This document shows positions 50,712 through 59,008 of a stretch of DNA of 64,000 nucleotides, in pieces. Positions within the stretch are counted from its first letter, which is position 1. Each line of letters opens with the position of its first letter. Where the stretch lies: assembly GCA_964611335.1 (NCBI GenBank), contig CAZSXR010000002.1:62001-126000 (forward strand), in the 5' to 3' direction. The position numbers were made by a program, and so were the translations under genes. The notes under the pieces were generated by a model that saw only the letters and a list, made by a program, of their open reading frames with translations, was not told where the DNA came from and made no database searches. Source of the stretch: BOG-1112 sp964611335 (GTDB taxonomy: Bacteria > Bdellovibrionota_B > Oligoflexia > Oligoflexales > Bog-1112).

Positions 50712-51434
50712 GTGACTAAGCCTGTAAAAAAAATTAAGCGCGTTTTGTTGAAACTTTCAGGTGAGATGCTTGGTGGTGAGGAAAAAAGCGGGCTTAGCAC
50801 AGAAGCCCTAGAACTTATTGCAGGTGAAATTGCGGATCTTCATTCCAATGGTTTTGAAGTGGGCGTAGTGATTGGTGGTGGAAATATATTTCGTGGTTCT
50901 TTAGCAGATGACTTCGGCATGGAACGATCTGCTGCAGACTACATGGGAATGCTTGCAACCTGTATCAATGGACTTGCCTTGCAAGCTGTTTTGGAAAACC
51001 GACATAAGATCAATACACGTGTTTTAACTGCAGTTCATATGCCAGAATTGGCCGAACCTTATATTCGCAGGAAGGCTGTTAAACACTTAGAAAGAAAACG
51101 TGTTGTGATCTTCGCTGGTGGGACAGGAAATCCTTACTTTACAACGGATACAGCCGCTAGTTTGAGAGCCTTGGAAGTGGATTGCGATATTATTTTGAAA
51201 GCTACAAAAGTGGATGGTATCTATTCGGAAGATCCTCAGAAATCTTCGGGTGCGAAGAAATTTACGACGCTTTCTTATCTTGAAGTGATTGCAAAACAGT
51301 TGAAAGTCATGGATGCCACGGCTATTACCATGTGTATGGAAGCCAATCTACCGATCAAAGTATTTAAACTTCAAGAGAAGGGAAGCGTGTTAAGGGCGCT
51401 GCTCGGAGATTCCATAGGGACTACTGTAAAATAG
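50712..51434 (+). CDS. pyrH: uridylate kinase
   Basis: UMP + ATP to UDP + ADP in pyrimidine synthesis. I choose the GTG at 50712 because GGGAG lies 8 nt upstream; an adjacent GTG at 50709 is possible. 240 residues with RVLLKLSGEMLGG, VGVVIGGGNIFRG, MGMLATCINGLALQ and IFAGGTGNPYFTTDTAA, all diagnostic. Confidence 0.97.
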   Translation: MTKPVKKIKRVLLKLSGEMLGGEEKSGLSTEALELIAGEIADLHSNGFEVGVVIGGGNIFRGSLADDFGMERSAADYMGMLATCINGLALQAVLENRHKINTRVLTAVHMPELAEPYIRRKAVKHLERKRVVIFAGGTGNPYFTTDTAASLRALEVDCDIILKATKVDGIYSEDPQKSSGAKKFTTLSYLEVIAKQLKVMDATAITMCMEANLPIKVFKLQEKGSVLRALLGDSIGTTVK

Positions 51435-51452
51435 ATTAGGAGAAACAAATTT

Positions 51453-52007
51453 ATGCATCCCATTATTGCGCATTGTGAAGATTCGATGAAAAAGAAAGTC
51501 GAGCATTTGGATAAAGAACTTGCAAAGGTTCGAACAGGCCGTGCTTCGATTGCGATTGTTGATGGAATCCGTGTCAGTTATTACGGAACACCGACCCCAT
51601 TGAATCAAGTTGCTTCGATTTCAACACCGGATGCTCGTACAATTGTGATCTCACCTTTCGAAAAGAAAGTGTTGGGAGATATAGAAAAAGCAATTCAAAT
51701 TGCAGATATCGGCATACAGCCTAACAATGATGGGAATGTCATTCGTTTGCCTATTCCACCTCTCAATGAAGAACGTCGTAAAGAGATTGCAAAGACTGTT
51801 CATAAAATTGGAGAAGAGACAAAAGTTAGCATTCGTAAAATTCGTCAGGATTTGAATACGAAAATAAAGAAATCTGAAAAAGACAAAGAAATAGCCGAGG
51901 ATGAGTCTTTACGTTTGCAAAAAGATGTTCAGACTTACACCGATAATTTTATTAAGTCTATTGATCAGAAAGTAGAGAAGAAATCGAAGGAAATTTTGAC
52001 TTTATAG
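51453..52007 (+). CDS. frr: ribosome recycling factor
   Basis: 184 residues, three-helix-bundle arm with KVRTGRAS, YYGTPTPLNQVASI and the C-terminal helix KDKEIAEDESLRLQKDVQ-type segment. 18 bp after pyrH. The stop codon is TAG and overlaps the convergent gene by 6 bp. Confidence 0.98.
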   Translation: MHPIIAHCEDSMKKKVEHLDKELAKVRTGRASIAIVDGIRVSYYGTPTPLNQVASISTPDARTIVISPFEKKVLGDIEKAIQIADIGIQPNNDGNVIRLPIPPLNEERRKEIAKTVHKIGEETKVSIRKIRQDLNTKIKKSEKDKEIAEDESLRLQKDVQTYTDNFIKSIDQKVEKKSKEILTL

Positions 52008-53084
52008 TAGATTTCTTTTCTTTAATTTTTCTACAAGAGTTGTGCGATTGATTCCGAGAAGTTTCGAAGCCTGACTCTTGTTGTTCTGAGTTCTTTCCAA
52101 AGCTTGTCTTATAAGTTCTGTTTCCAATCTTAAAAGATGAGCATCAAGATCAAAACCTTCCTGCAACACCTTACTAATGGCACCCTGTCTTTGTAAATTT
52201 TTTTCGGGATCTTCGGTTTCGATTTGCAAAAATTCGGGAGGAAGATCTTGACTTGATATTTGTCCTTCAGAATGGGTCAGTACTAATCTTTCAACCAAGT
52301 TTTGCAATTGACGAATATTTCCGGGCCAAGAGTATTGCTCAAGAACTCGAACGGCAGATTCATCAAACCAACAGGGTGGATTTCTATGATGAAGTTTATT
52401 CATCAGCTCACAAAAATATTTAAGGAGAAGTTCAACATCCCCTTTGCGTTCTTTCAAAGTGGGAAGAGTGATGGGGAGCACATTAAGTCTGTAATAAAGA
52501 TCCAGTCGGAAAGTATTTGCTTTAACTGCCGCTTCTAGATCGATATTGGTTGCAGCTATGATGCGAACATCAATATTCTTCACACAGTTGCTTCCAACAG
52601 GTGTGTATTGTTTTTCTTGGAGTACTCGTAAAATTTTCGATTGCAGACGAGGAGTCATATCACCGATTTCATCGAGGAATATGGTCCCTCCATCTGCGAT
52701 ACCAAAATGTCCTATACGTTTACGATCAGCACCTGTGAAGGCGCCTTTTTCGTGTCCGAAAAGTTCGGCTTCCAAAAGATCTTCGGGAATGGCACTGCAG
52801 TTTATAGCAACAAAAGCCTTGGATCGGCGATCAGAAAGCCTATGGACAGAGGAAGCTATAAGTTCTTTTCCAGTTCCGCTTTCACCTAAAATCAAAACAG
52901 CACTGTTAGAACGGGCAATTTTTGTGACAAGTTTAAGTGCATTTAAGAGAGCTGGGCTATTGCCAATAAACTCGGGGAAGGAGTCGCGCCAGTTGTCGCT
53001 CTCCCTATTTGTAAAATGCCTGAGCGAAGTGTCTTGTGAGGACACGGCATTTTCGTTAGAAAATCTTGTAGGCGTTTCGCCCAT
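52002..53084 (-). CDS. sigma-54-dependent transcriptional activator
   Basis: AAA+ activator of RNA polymerase with sigma-54. About 360 residues from the ATG at 53084 (GAGGG upstream; a TTG at 53108 is the alternative). Walker A GESGTGKEL, the sigma-54 contact loop GAFTGA, Walker B GGTIFLDEIGDM, the R-fingers region, and a Fis-type HTH at the C-terminus (SQASKLLGINRTTLVEKLK). The N-terminal 35-40 residues are too short for a receiver domain, so the sensing input is missing or supplied by another protein. Confidence 0.93.
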   Translation of the reverse strand: MGETPTRFSNENAVSSQDTSLRHFTNRESDNWRDSFPEFIGNSPALLNALKLVTKIARSNSAVLILGESGTGKELIASSVHRLSDRRSKAFVAINCSAIPEDLLEAELFGHEKGAFTGADRKRIGHFGIADGGTIFLDEIGDMTPRLQSKILRVLQEKQYTPVGSNCVKNIDVRIIAATNIDLEAAVKANTFRLDLYYRLNVLPITLPTLKERKGDVELLLKYFCELMNKLHHRNPPCWFDESAVRVLEQYSWPGNIRQLQNLVERLVLTHSEGQISSQDLPPEFLQIETEDPEKNLQRQGAISKVLQEGFDLDAHLLRLETELIRQALERTQNNKSQASKLLGINRTTLVEKLKKRNLL

Positions 53085-53188
53085 TTTATGAAAGCCCTCA
53101 GCACACAACGCGTTTACGAAAGAGAAGTATTTACGCGTATTTATTAACCCGTATACCGGAGTTAGCCATAACGTTTTTTGTGTTCGTC

Positions 53189-53231
53189 GAGGTCTTTTTT
53201 TTCCTCGAAAGTCCCTTTTCTTGGAAAAGGG
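53189..53231. terminator. two hairpins upstream of the glycosyltransferase
   Basis: CGAGG-N9-CCTCG (53189) and CCCTTTTC-TTG-GAAAAGGG (53213-53231, 8-bp stem). Possible attenuator or terminator; no gene ends here on either strand, so a leader role is more likely. Confidence 0.4.
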
Positions 53232-53401
53232 TTTATACTTGTGTCTCTCATATCGAAATAACTGTAAATGATCGCTGAGGTTTCATCTATAATCATAGCC
53301 TAAGTGTTCACACCAGACAAATGGGGCACCGATTTCGATTAAAAAATGTTCAATTTTAGTCCTCTCACATTTTGTTGAGAAGGAGAAAGTTTGGCAAAAC
53401 T

Positions 53402-54541
53402 ATGTCTAATTCCAACATGAACAACACAATGGATTTTGGAAAAAAACTGAGGGTTGCTTTAGTCCACGATTGGTTAGTGAGCTATCGTGGAGGAGAAAAA
53501 GTTCTTGAAAGTATAGTAAAATTGTTTCCTGACGCCCCCATTTACACCTTGTTTTATAATAGATCTCAGATTCCAGAAATCTTCCATAAAAGAAAGATTG
53601 TCTATCCAAAAGGTCTTAACACTTTTCAAAAGTTTCGCAAAATTCTTCTGCCTTTTTTGCCTAGTGCAATCGAAGCGATCGATTTGAAAGGATATGATCT
53701 GATAGTCAGCACTTCATCTTGTGTTGCAAAAGGAATCATCCCTCCACTGAATGCAAAGCATCTCTGCTATATACATTCACCCATGCGTTATATTTGGGAT
53801 CAAAGAAGTGAGTACTTTCGAAGTTTAAATGAACTACCCCTAGCACCTATGTTTCTGAATTATATGCTCTCACAATTGAGAGTGTGGGATGTAAGTTCCT
53901 CAAATAGAGTTGATAGTTTTGTTGCCAACTCTCAATTTGTAAAACAGAGGGTTTCCAAATACTATCGAAGGGATTCAACTGTTATTCACCCACCCGTATT
54001 TTTAGATTCTTTTTACAAAGAAAAAACTACCTTTAAAGACAAAGAAAATTTTTTTCTTGTTGCCGGAGCCTTCGTACCCTATAAGCGGTTTGACCTCGCT
54101 ATAGAAGCCTGTAATCAGCTGAATATTCGCCTTGTTGTAGCAGGATCGGGCCCTTGTGAGCGTTATCTTCGAAGTGTTGCGGGGGAGAAAACAGAGTTTG
54201 TGATTTCACCAAGCAATGAAGAACTTGCCCAGTTGCTTAAAAAAGCTCAGGCTCTTCTCTTTCCAGGGGTAGAAGACTTCGGAATTCTTTCTATCGAGGC
54301 CATGGCAAGCGGCACTCCTGTAATCGCCTTGAAAGAAGGAGGATCTCTGGATTATGTAGTCCCTTCCGTCAATGGATTATTTTTTTCAGAGCAGACTACA
54401 GAAGGTTTAATTGAAGTGTTAAGAATGTTTAAAATTGAGAAATTCGATCTTAAACAGATTGTAAAATCTACGGAACGTTTTTCAGAAGCACGATTTCTCA
54501 CCGAAATGCAAAATGAGATTCGTCGTACATTAGGGGTTTAG
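53402..54541 (+). CDS. glycosyltransferase family 4
   Basis: About 379 residues from the ATG at 53402; the start is uncertain (ATG 53417 is the alternative). The GT-B fold is indicated by VALVHDWLVSYRGGEKVLE at the start, CYIHSPMRYIWDQ in the middle and the donor-site FPGVEDFGILSIEAMASGTPVIA near the C-terminus. The family transfers a sugar from a nucleotide-sugar donor. With the next gene it points to surface polysaccharide synthesis. Confidence 0.88.
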   Translation: MSNSNMNNTMDFGKKLRVALVHDWLVSYRGGEKVLESIVKLFPDAPIYTLFYNRSQIPEIFHKRKIVYPKGLNTFQKFRKILLPFLPSAIEAIDLKGYDLIVSTSSCVAKGIIPPLNAKHLCYIHSPMRYIWDQRSEYFRSLNELPLAPMFLNYMLSQLRVWDVSSSNRVDSFVANSQFVKQRVSKYYRRDSTVIHPPVFLDSFYKEKTTFKDKENFFLVAGAFVPYKRFDLAIEACNQLNIRLVVAGSGPCERYLRSVAGEKTEFVISPSNEELAQLLKKAQALLFPGVEDFGILSIEAMASGTPVIALKEGGSLDYVVPSVNGLFFSEQTTEGLIEVLRMFKIEKFDLKQIVKSTERFSEARFLTEMQNEIRRTLGV

Positions 54542-54542
54542 A

Positions 54543-55964
54543 ATGAGTATGTCGAGAGACACCATGATCAGAGGATTTTATGCACAATGCGATATTGTGT
54601 CTGTTATTATTGCATGGCTTCTAGCCTACTATTTCCGTTTCTATGGACCTTTGAGCGCAAGCAAAGGCATTCCCGAATGGCATATCTATCTCAAACTCAC
54701 TCCCTTTATTCTACTGATTTGGTTTTTCGTTTTAAGTTTCCAAGGTTTTTATCGAAAAAATTACATTACACGTCCTGTCTCTCTAGAAGCTTTTGCAATT
54801 ATAAAAGCCTGCGCCATTGCTCTAACCTGTTTTATTGTTGTGAGTTATTTTTATGATGAATATAGATATTCTCGATTAACTCTTGCAATATTTGCAGTCC
54901 TTCATCCAATGCTGATTATATTAAATAGAAGTGCTTTACGAAAATTTTTTAAATTTTATAAAAGACATAATCTTCCACGAAAAGTTTTGCTCATAGGCGC
55001 AGGTTCCAATCTTGAAAAAGCTTTGAGTTTAACTGATTCTCTAGATTTAACCTCGGTTCAAATTATAGGTATTGTAGGAGTTTTTCAGAATTCAGAAGAA
55101 AAAAATACACTTAGTTCATTATGCGAAAAAATGAAATGCTCTTTATTTGACATACCTGAAGATTGGATCAGTTTTTTTCTCAAATATCCTTGTGAAAGTG
55201 TACTTGTAGCATTGCCAAATCACTCCCATTCTTTTTTTTCAAGTCATTTAGAATCCATTGTAGAACAGGTTCCTGACATAAAAATTATTCCTGATCTATC
55301 GTATTTAGATCGCTTTCATTCAGGAATGGAACTTGTCGGAGATATTCCCGTTATGAATATCCACGACAGCCCTTTGAAAGGTATGAATTCCATTATCAAA
55401 AGAATTTTTGATATTGTAGGGTCTTTGTTTTGCATAGTGATATTTTCACCTCTTTTGCTCGTGATTTCTTTTTTAGTGAAATGGAGTTCCCCAGGTCGAA
55501 TTTTTTACGTTCAAGAACGCATGGGTCTTGATGGTCGGACCTTTCCCATATTGAAATTTCGTACAATGCCTGAAAATATTGAAAAAGAAACAGGAGCTGT
55601 TTGGGCACGTAAAGATGATGGCCGAGGGACAAAGATAGGGTCTTTGCTACGCAAAACAAGTTTGGATGAGCTCCCTCAGCTTTTTAACGTACTTGCAGGA
55701 CAGATGAGCCTTGTAGGCCCCCGACCTGAACGTCCTATATTTGTAGCTCAGTTTCGGAGGAGCGTCCCAGGATATATGCTACGACATAAGGTAAAAGCAG
55801 GAATGACAGGGTGGGCGCAGGTTCAAGGTTGGCGTGGAAACACAAGTATTGAAAAAAGAATTGAAGCGGATTTGCATTATATCCAAAGTTGGTCTTTGCT
55901 TTTAGATATCAAAATTCTACTTTTGACTTTAGTAAAAGGTTTCGTGAATACAAACGCCTACTAA
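54543..55964 (+). CDS. undecaprenyl-phosphate glycosyl-1-P transferase (WcaJ/PHPT type)
   Basis: Starts lipid-linked polysaccharide synthesis at the inner membrane. 473 residues: four N-terminal helices (about 15-125), a CoA-binding-like middle domain (VLLIGAGSNLEKAL, about 150-260), a membrane helix at about 285-307, and the catalytic C-terminal domain with KRIFDIVGSL, PILKFRTM, SLDELPQLFNVLAGQMSLVG and RPERP. One base separates it from the glycosyltransferase gene. Confidence 0.93.
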   Translation: MSMSRDTMIRGFYAQCDIVSVIIAWLLAYYFRFYGPLSASKGIPEWHIYLKLTPFILLIWFFVLSFQGFYRKNYITRPVSLEAFAIIKACAIALTCFIVVSYFYDEYRYSRLTLAIFAVLHPMLIILNRSALRKFFKFYKRHNLPRKVLLIGAGSNLEKALSLTDSLDLTSVQIIGIVGVFQNSEEKNTLSSLCEKMKCSLFDIPEDWISFFLKYPCESVLVALPNHSHSFFSSHLESIVEQVPDIKIIPDLSYLDRFHSGMELVGDIPVMNIHDSPLKGMNSIIKRIFDIVGSLFCIVIFSPLLLVISFLVKWSSPGRIFYVQERMGLDGRTFPILKFRTMPENIEKETGAVWARKDDGRGTKIGSLLRKTSLDELPQLFNVLAGQMSLVGPRPERPIFVAQFRRSVPGYMLRHKVKAGMTGWAQVQGWRGNTSIEKRIEADLHYIQSWSLLLDIKILLLTLVKGFVNTNAY

Positions 55965-56074
55965 TCTTCCAGTAGGTAAAAATTCCCTAGTTTCCCCTCT
56001 ATTGTTTCACAGCTTCACTTCTTCTAGAATAGAATTATAGCAATTTTTATAACTCTTTTGGTATTGAGAAAAAA

Positions 56075-56776
56075 ATGGGGCATCAAAGCACATGCATCGC
56101 TGTACTCGATAACAACACCTCTTCGAGCAAGCGACTCATTGAATCCTCTGTTAAGATGCTAACAAAACAATTTGAAAGCATCGGAAGTCTCATAGATACA
56201 CCCCTTATGGAAGAACCAAGTTCTATTTTTATCGACACCGAACATATCGGCAAAGATGCCATTTCAGAAAATCTACATCGTATTAAAGAAAAATGGCCTA
56301 TGGCTCCGATTATAGCAATGACCCTAGAAAGAAATATTGACAACATCGTTGAACTTGTGCGCTATGGATTCGATGAATTTCTTTTGAAACCCCTTAGTGC
56401 AGACGAACTCACAATTCGCATGCAAGTAAAAAAACAACTTCTAGGAAAAGCAAAAGAACGATCCGTAACAGCTGGTGATATTTCCGTAGATCCTTCGAGC
56501 CGTTCTGTAAAAAATATTATCAACGGGAAGGTAAAGTATTTATCTCCGATTGAAATCAATTTACTTTCCATACTCTTAGGTTCTAAAGAAGAATCCATTT
56601 CTCGTGAAAATGTGAAGAGAAGCTGTTGGGGTTCTACAAGTGTCAGTGACAATGCTCTCAATCGAAAACTTTTTGAAGTTCGAAGAGCCCTCTCAGAGAT
56701 TGGATCAAATTTTACAATCAAAACCCTTTACGGATCTGGTTACGCCATTCAAAGAAAAAACCCAGGAGAAGAATAA
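56075..56776 (+). CDS. OmpR/PhoB-type response regulator with degenerate receiver
   Basis: 233 residues. The receiver part keeps a phosphorylatable Asp (SIFIDTEH, Asp54) and the Lys (FLLKPLS, about 102), but the usual acidic pair near the N-terminus reads LDNN, so phosphorylation may be weak. The C-terminal winged helix (about 135-228) has LSPIEINLLSIL and TLYGSGYAI. It follows the polysaccharide genes after 110 bp and is convergent with slt. Confidence 0.88.
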   Translation: MGHQSTCIAVLDNNTSSSKRLIESSVKMLTKQFESIGSLIDTPLMEEPSSIFIDTEHIGKDAISENLHRIKEKWPMAPIIAMTLERNIDNIVELVRYGFDEFLLKPLSADELTIRMQVKKQLLGKAKERSVTAGDISVDPSSRSVKNIINGKVKYLSPIEINLLSILLGSKEESISRENVKRSCWGSTSVSDNALNRKLFEVRRALSEIGSNFTIKTLYGSGYAIQRKNPGEE

Positions 56777-56780
56777 AGCT

Positions 56781-58916
56781 TCAAAGCTTGTATGAGATCA
56801 ATGTGTTAGGTCTTTTCTCGTAAAGAATTCTATATACAGCATAATTCCTAATAATATTTTTAATGTAACCGCGTGTTTCCTGATACGGAATAGATTCAAT
56901 GAATTCTATAGGTTCCAAGTGACCTCTTAGTCGAATCCACTGATCCGTTACATTCTCACCTGCATTGTAAGCACTTAAAGCATAGTCTATGCGATTGTTG
57001 TATTTGTTCAGAAGGCTTGTAAGCGTACTAATACCGAGTTTCAAATTATCTTCTTCGTTGGTTAATGTGAATGCTTTGAGACCTATCATATTTGCGGTTA
57101 TCTTTGCAGTACCATGGGTCATTTGCATAAGACCCATGGCGTTTGCGGTAGATTTTGCTTCAGGATCAAATGCGCTTTCCTGTCTCACCACGGATAAGAC
57201 AAGATAAGGAGAGACATGAGACTGAAGTTGGCCTATTACTTTTTTGAGTGTATCTACATGATAGTCAGGAAACAACCCTTTCCATGGAATATAAGGTTTT
57301 AGAAGGTCGGAACTTGATAAGAGTTTAACAAGAGTACTCTGTTCACCATTTGTATATTCTAAATTATAAAATTGAGACGCAAGATAGAGTGCAAAAAGAT
57401 CGTTTTTATTATCGAAAGGAAAACTTTTAAGCACTTTAATAGCTTCATCTTTTAAACCGAGTTCTAGAAGTTCTTTATATATGTTCAACTTTGCAAGAGT
57501 CTGTATATCTGCTTTATACTTTTGAAATTTACTCTCCAGCTGGGTTAAAGTTCTTTCGGAAGAAAGGGTTTTCATAAAAATATCTTCATTCACATTGTTT
57601 TCATCCATAAGCAGAATGGAATAAAAATTCAATGGATAGTCCTGAAAAAATTCTTTCACACGCTCTCTACTTATTTGAAAATGCTTATTATGAATTTTTT
57701 CTATTTTTAAAAGAAAGTATTCACTTGTGGACGCATAACGACCATCGGGATAATATTCCAGATATTTTTGAAATGAAGATTTTGCTTCGTCATATTTTTT
57801 AGCAAGGTAAAGAACCCATCCCGTTCGGAAACGCGCAAGTTCTGCATACGTAGCATCGTCTGTCTTTTTTGAAATTTTTTGAAATATTTTTGCGGCATCT
57901 TTGTATTTTTTTTGATCTTCTTGAATTCTGCCTAAATTGTAGAGGGTTTTTATATAGGAAGCATGACCTTCATTGTCATCAATAAAAGTCTTACAAAGTT
58001 TTTCAGCTGTTTTAAGTTCTTCTTCTTTCCAAAAACTATTGATAAGTGGTTCTAAATAGGCAGGAGCAAAAGAATACATGTGCTTTTCAAAAGATTGAAA
58101 AAAGTGTTTTTCTACTTTATTTAGTTTTTCTTTTTTACCAAGAAAAAAATAGAGAGAGGAAAGTGCCTTGTAAATATTCGAGGCATCACTGAAATAGCTA
58201 TTTTTGTAAAGATAAGGGTAATAGGGATCAGGATTCTGTAAGATCGCAGCTGTTGATTTGTCTAAAGAGATCAAAGCTAAAGACTTTTTTGTTCCTGAAG
58301 AGTTTGAAGTCTCGGGATCTATTTTTGAAAGGGTTTGATTCCATTTTGGAATTTCTGTGAGATGGGCTTGGACTAATTCTCTGTTTTCAAGAAGATCCCT
58401 ATACTTTCTAGCAAGATGCATGAAGTCTTCCATCTGAGAACTTTCAAACAAAGCTGCACTATAATACAGTATAAAATGTGGGTTGTTTTTGTCGCTAACA
58501 GGTAGGGTTTCTATTGTATCGAGAACAACTTTGTAATCACGCGATCGCATGGCAAGTTCAATTTTTTCTTTAACTAAAGAGTTAGACAATGCGTCAATTT
58601 TAGATGCGTCAAAATATGCAGAACTTTTACTGAGATTAAGATCTGAAAGGGCCTTGTCCAGAAATTCCAATTTTTCAGAATCCTTCTTGGATTGAGCGAC
58701 AAGGGACTCTGAGAGCGCACGGTAGTAGTAGAGAAAGTCTCTACTTGCAAAACCATCGAAAGTAAAAGAGCGCAAGGGGTCTTTTTTTAAAGCTTTTTGT
58801 TGCTCTGATGCGGTTTTGATCTCGTTGAGGGCTGCACGAATTTTTGATTTTGTTCGAGTGTCTTGCGAGAATGCACAAGTTGAAATGATAAAAAAAGAAA
58901 GCAGGATGTGTTTCAT
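56781..58916 (-). CDS. slt: soluble lytic murein transglycosylase with TPR region
   Basis: Cleaves peptidoglycan glycan strands in the periplasm. 711 residues: signal peptide (cleaved near CAFSQ), a long helical superhelix with TPR-like repeats (about 100-540), and the SLT domain with VRQESAF (catalytic Glu580), NAMGLMQMTHGTA and YALSAYNAGENVTDQW. The C-terminal IEFIESIPYQETRGYIKNI is typical of Slt70-like proteins. Confidence 0.93.
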   Translation of the reverse strand: MKHILLSFFIISTCAFSQDTRTKSKIRAALNEIKTASEQQKALKKDPLRSFTFDGFASRDFLYYYRALSESLVAQSKKDSEKLEFLDKALSDLNLSKSSAYFDASKIDALSNSLVKEKIELAMRSRDYKVVLDTIETLPVSDKNNPHFILYYSAALFESSQMEDFMHLARKYRDLLENRELVQAHLTEIPKWNQTLSKIDPETSNSSGTKKSLALISLDKSTAAILQNPDPYYPYLYKNSYFSDASNIYKALSSLYFFLGKKEKLNKVEKHFFQSFEKHMYSFAPAYLEPLINSFWKEEELKTAEKLCKTFIDDNEGHASYIKTLYNLGRIQEDQKKYKDAAKIFQKISKKTDDATYAELARFRTGWVLYLAKKYDEAKSSFQKYLEYYPDGRYASTSEYFLLKIEKIHNKHFQISRERVKEFFQDYPLNFYSILLMDENNVNEDIFMKTLSSERTLTQLESKFQKYKADIQTLAKLNIYKELLELGLKDEAIKVLKSFPFDNKNDLFALYLASQFYNLEYTNGEQSTLVKLLSSSDLLKPYIPWKGLFPDYHVDTLKKVIGQLQSHVSPYLVLSVVRQESAFDPEAKSTANAMGLMQMTHGTAKITANMIGLKAFTLTNEEDNLKLGISTLTSLLNKYNNRIDYALSAYNAGENVTDQWIRLRGHLEPIEFIESIPYQETRGYIKNIIRNYAVYRILYEKRPNTLISYKL

Positions 58917-59008
58917 AGTTTTTCCATGCTCGGAGTTGTGGGATCCTATGCAAAGTTAGAGAGTAGCTTATCAGAGATCTTCAATTTTCTCTAGAAGAGA
59001 GCACAAAA

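Noticed and set aside
53320..53345. Sigma-54 promoter (GGGGCACC) before the glycosyltransferase
   Set aside because: The -12 GC element is absent at the required spacing.
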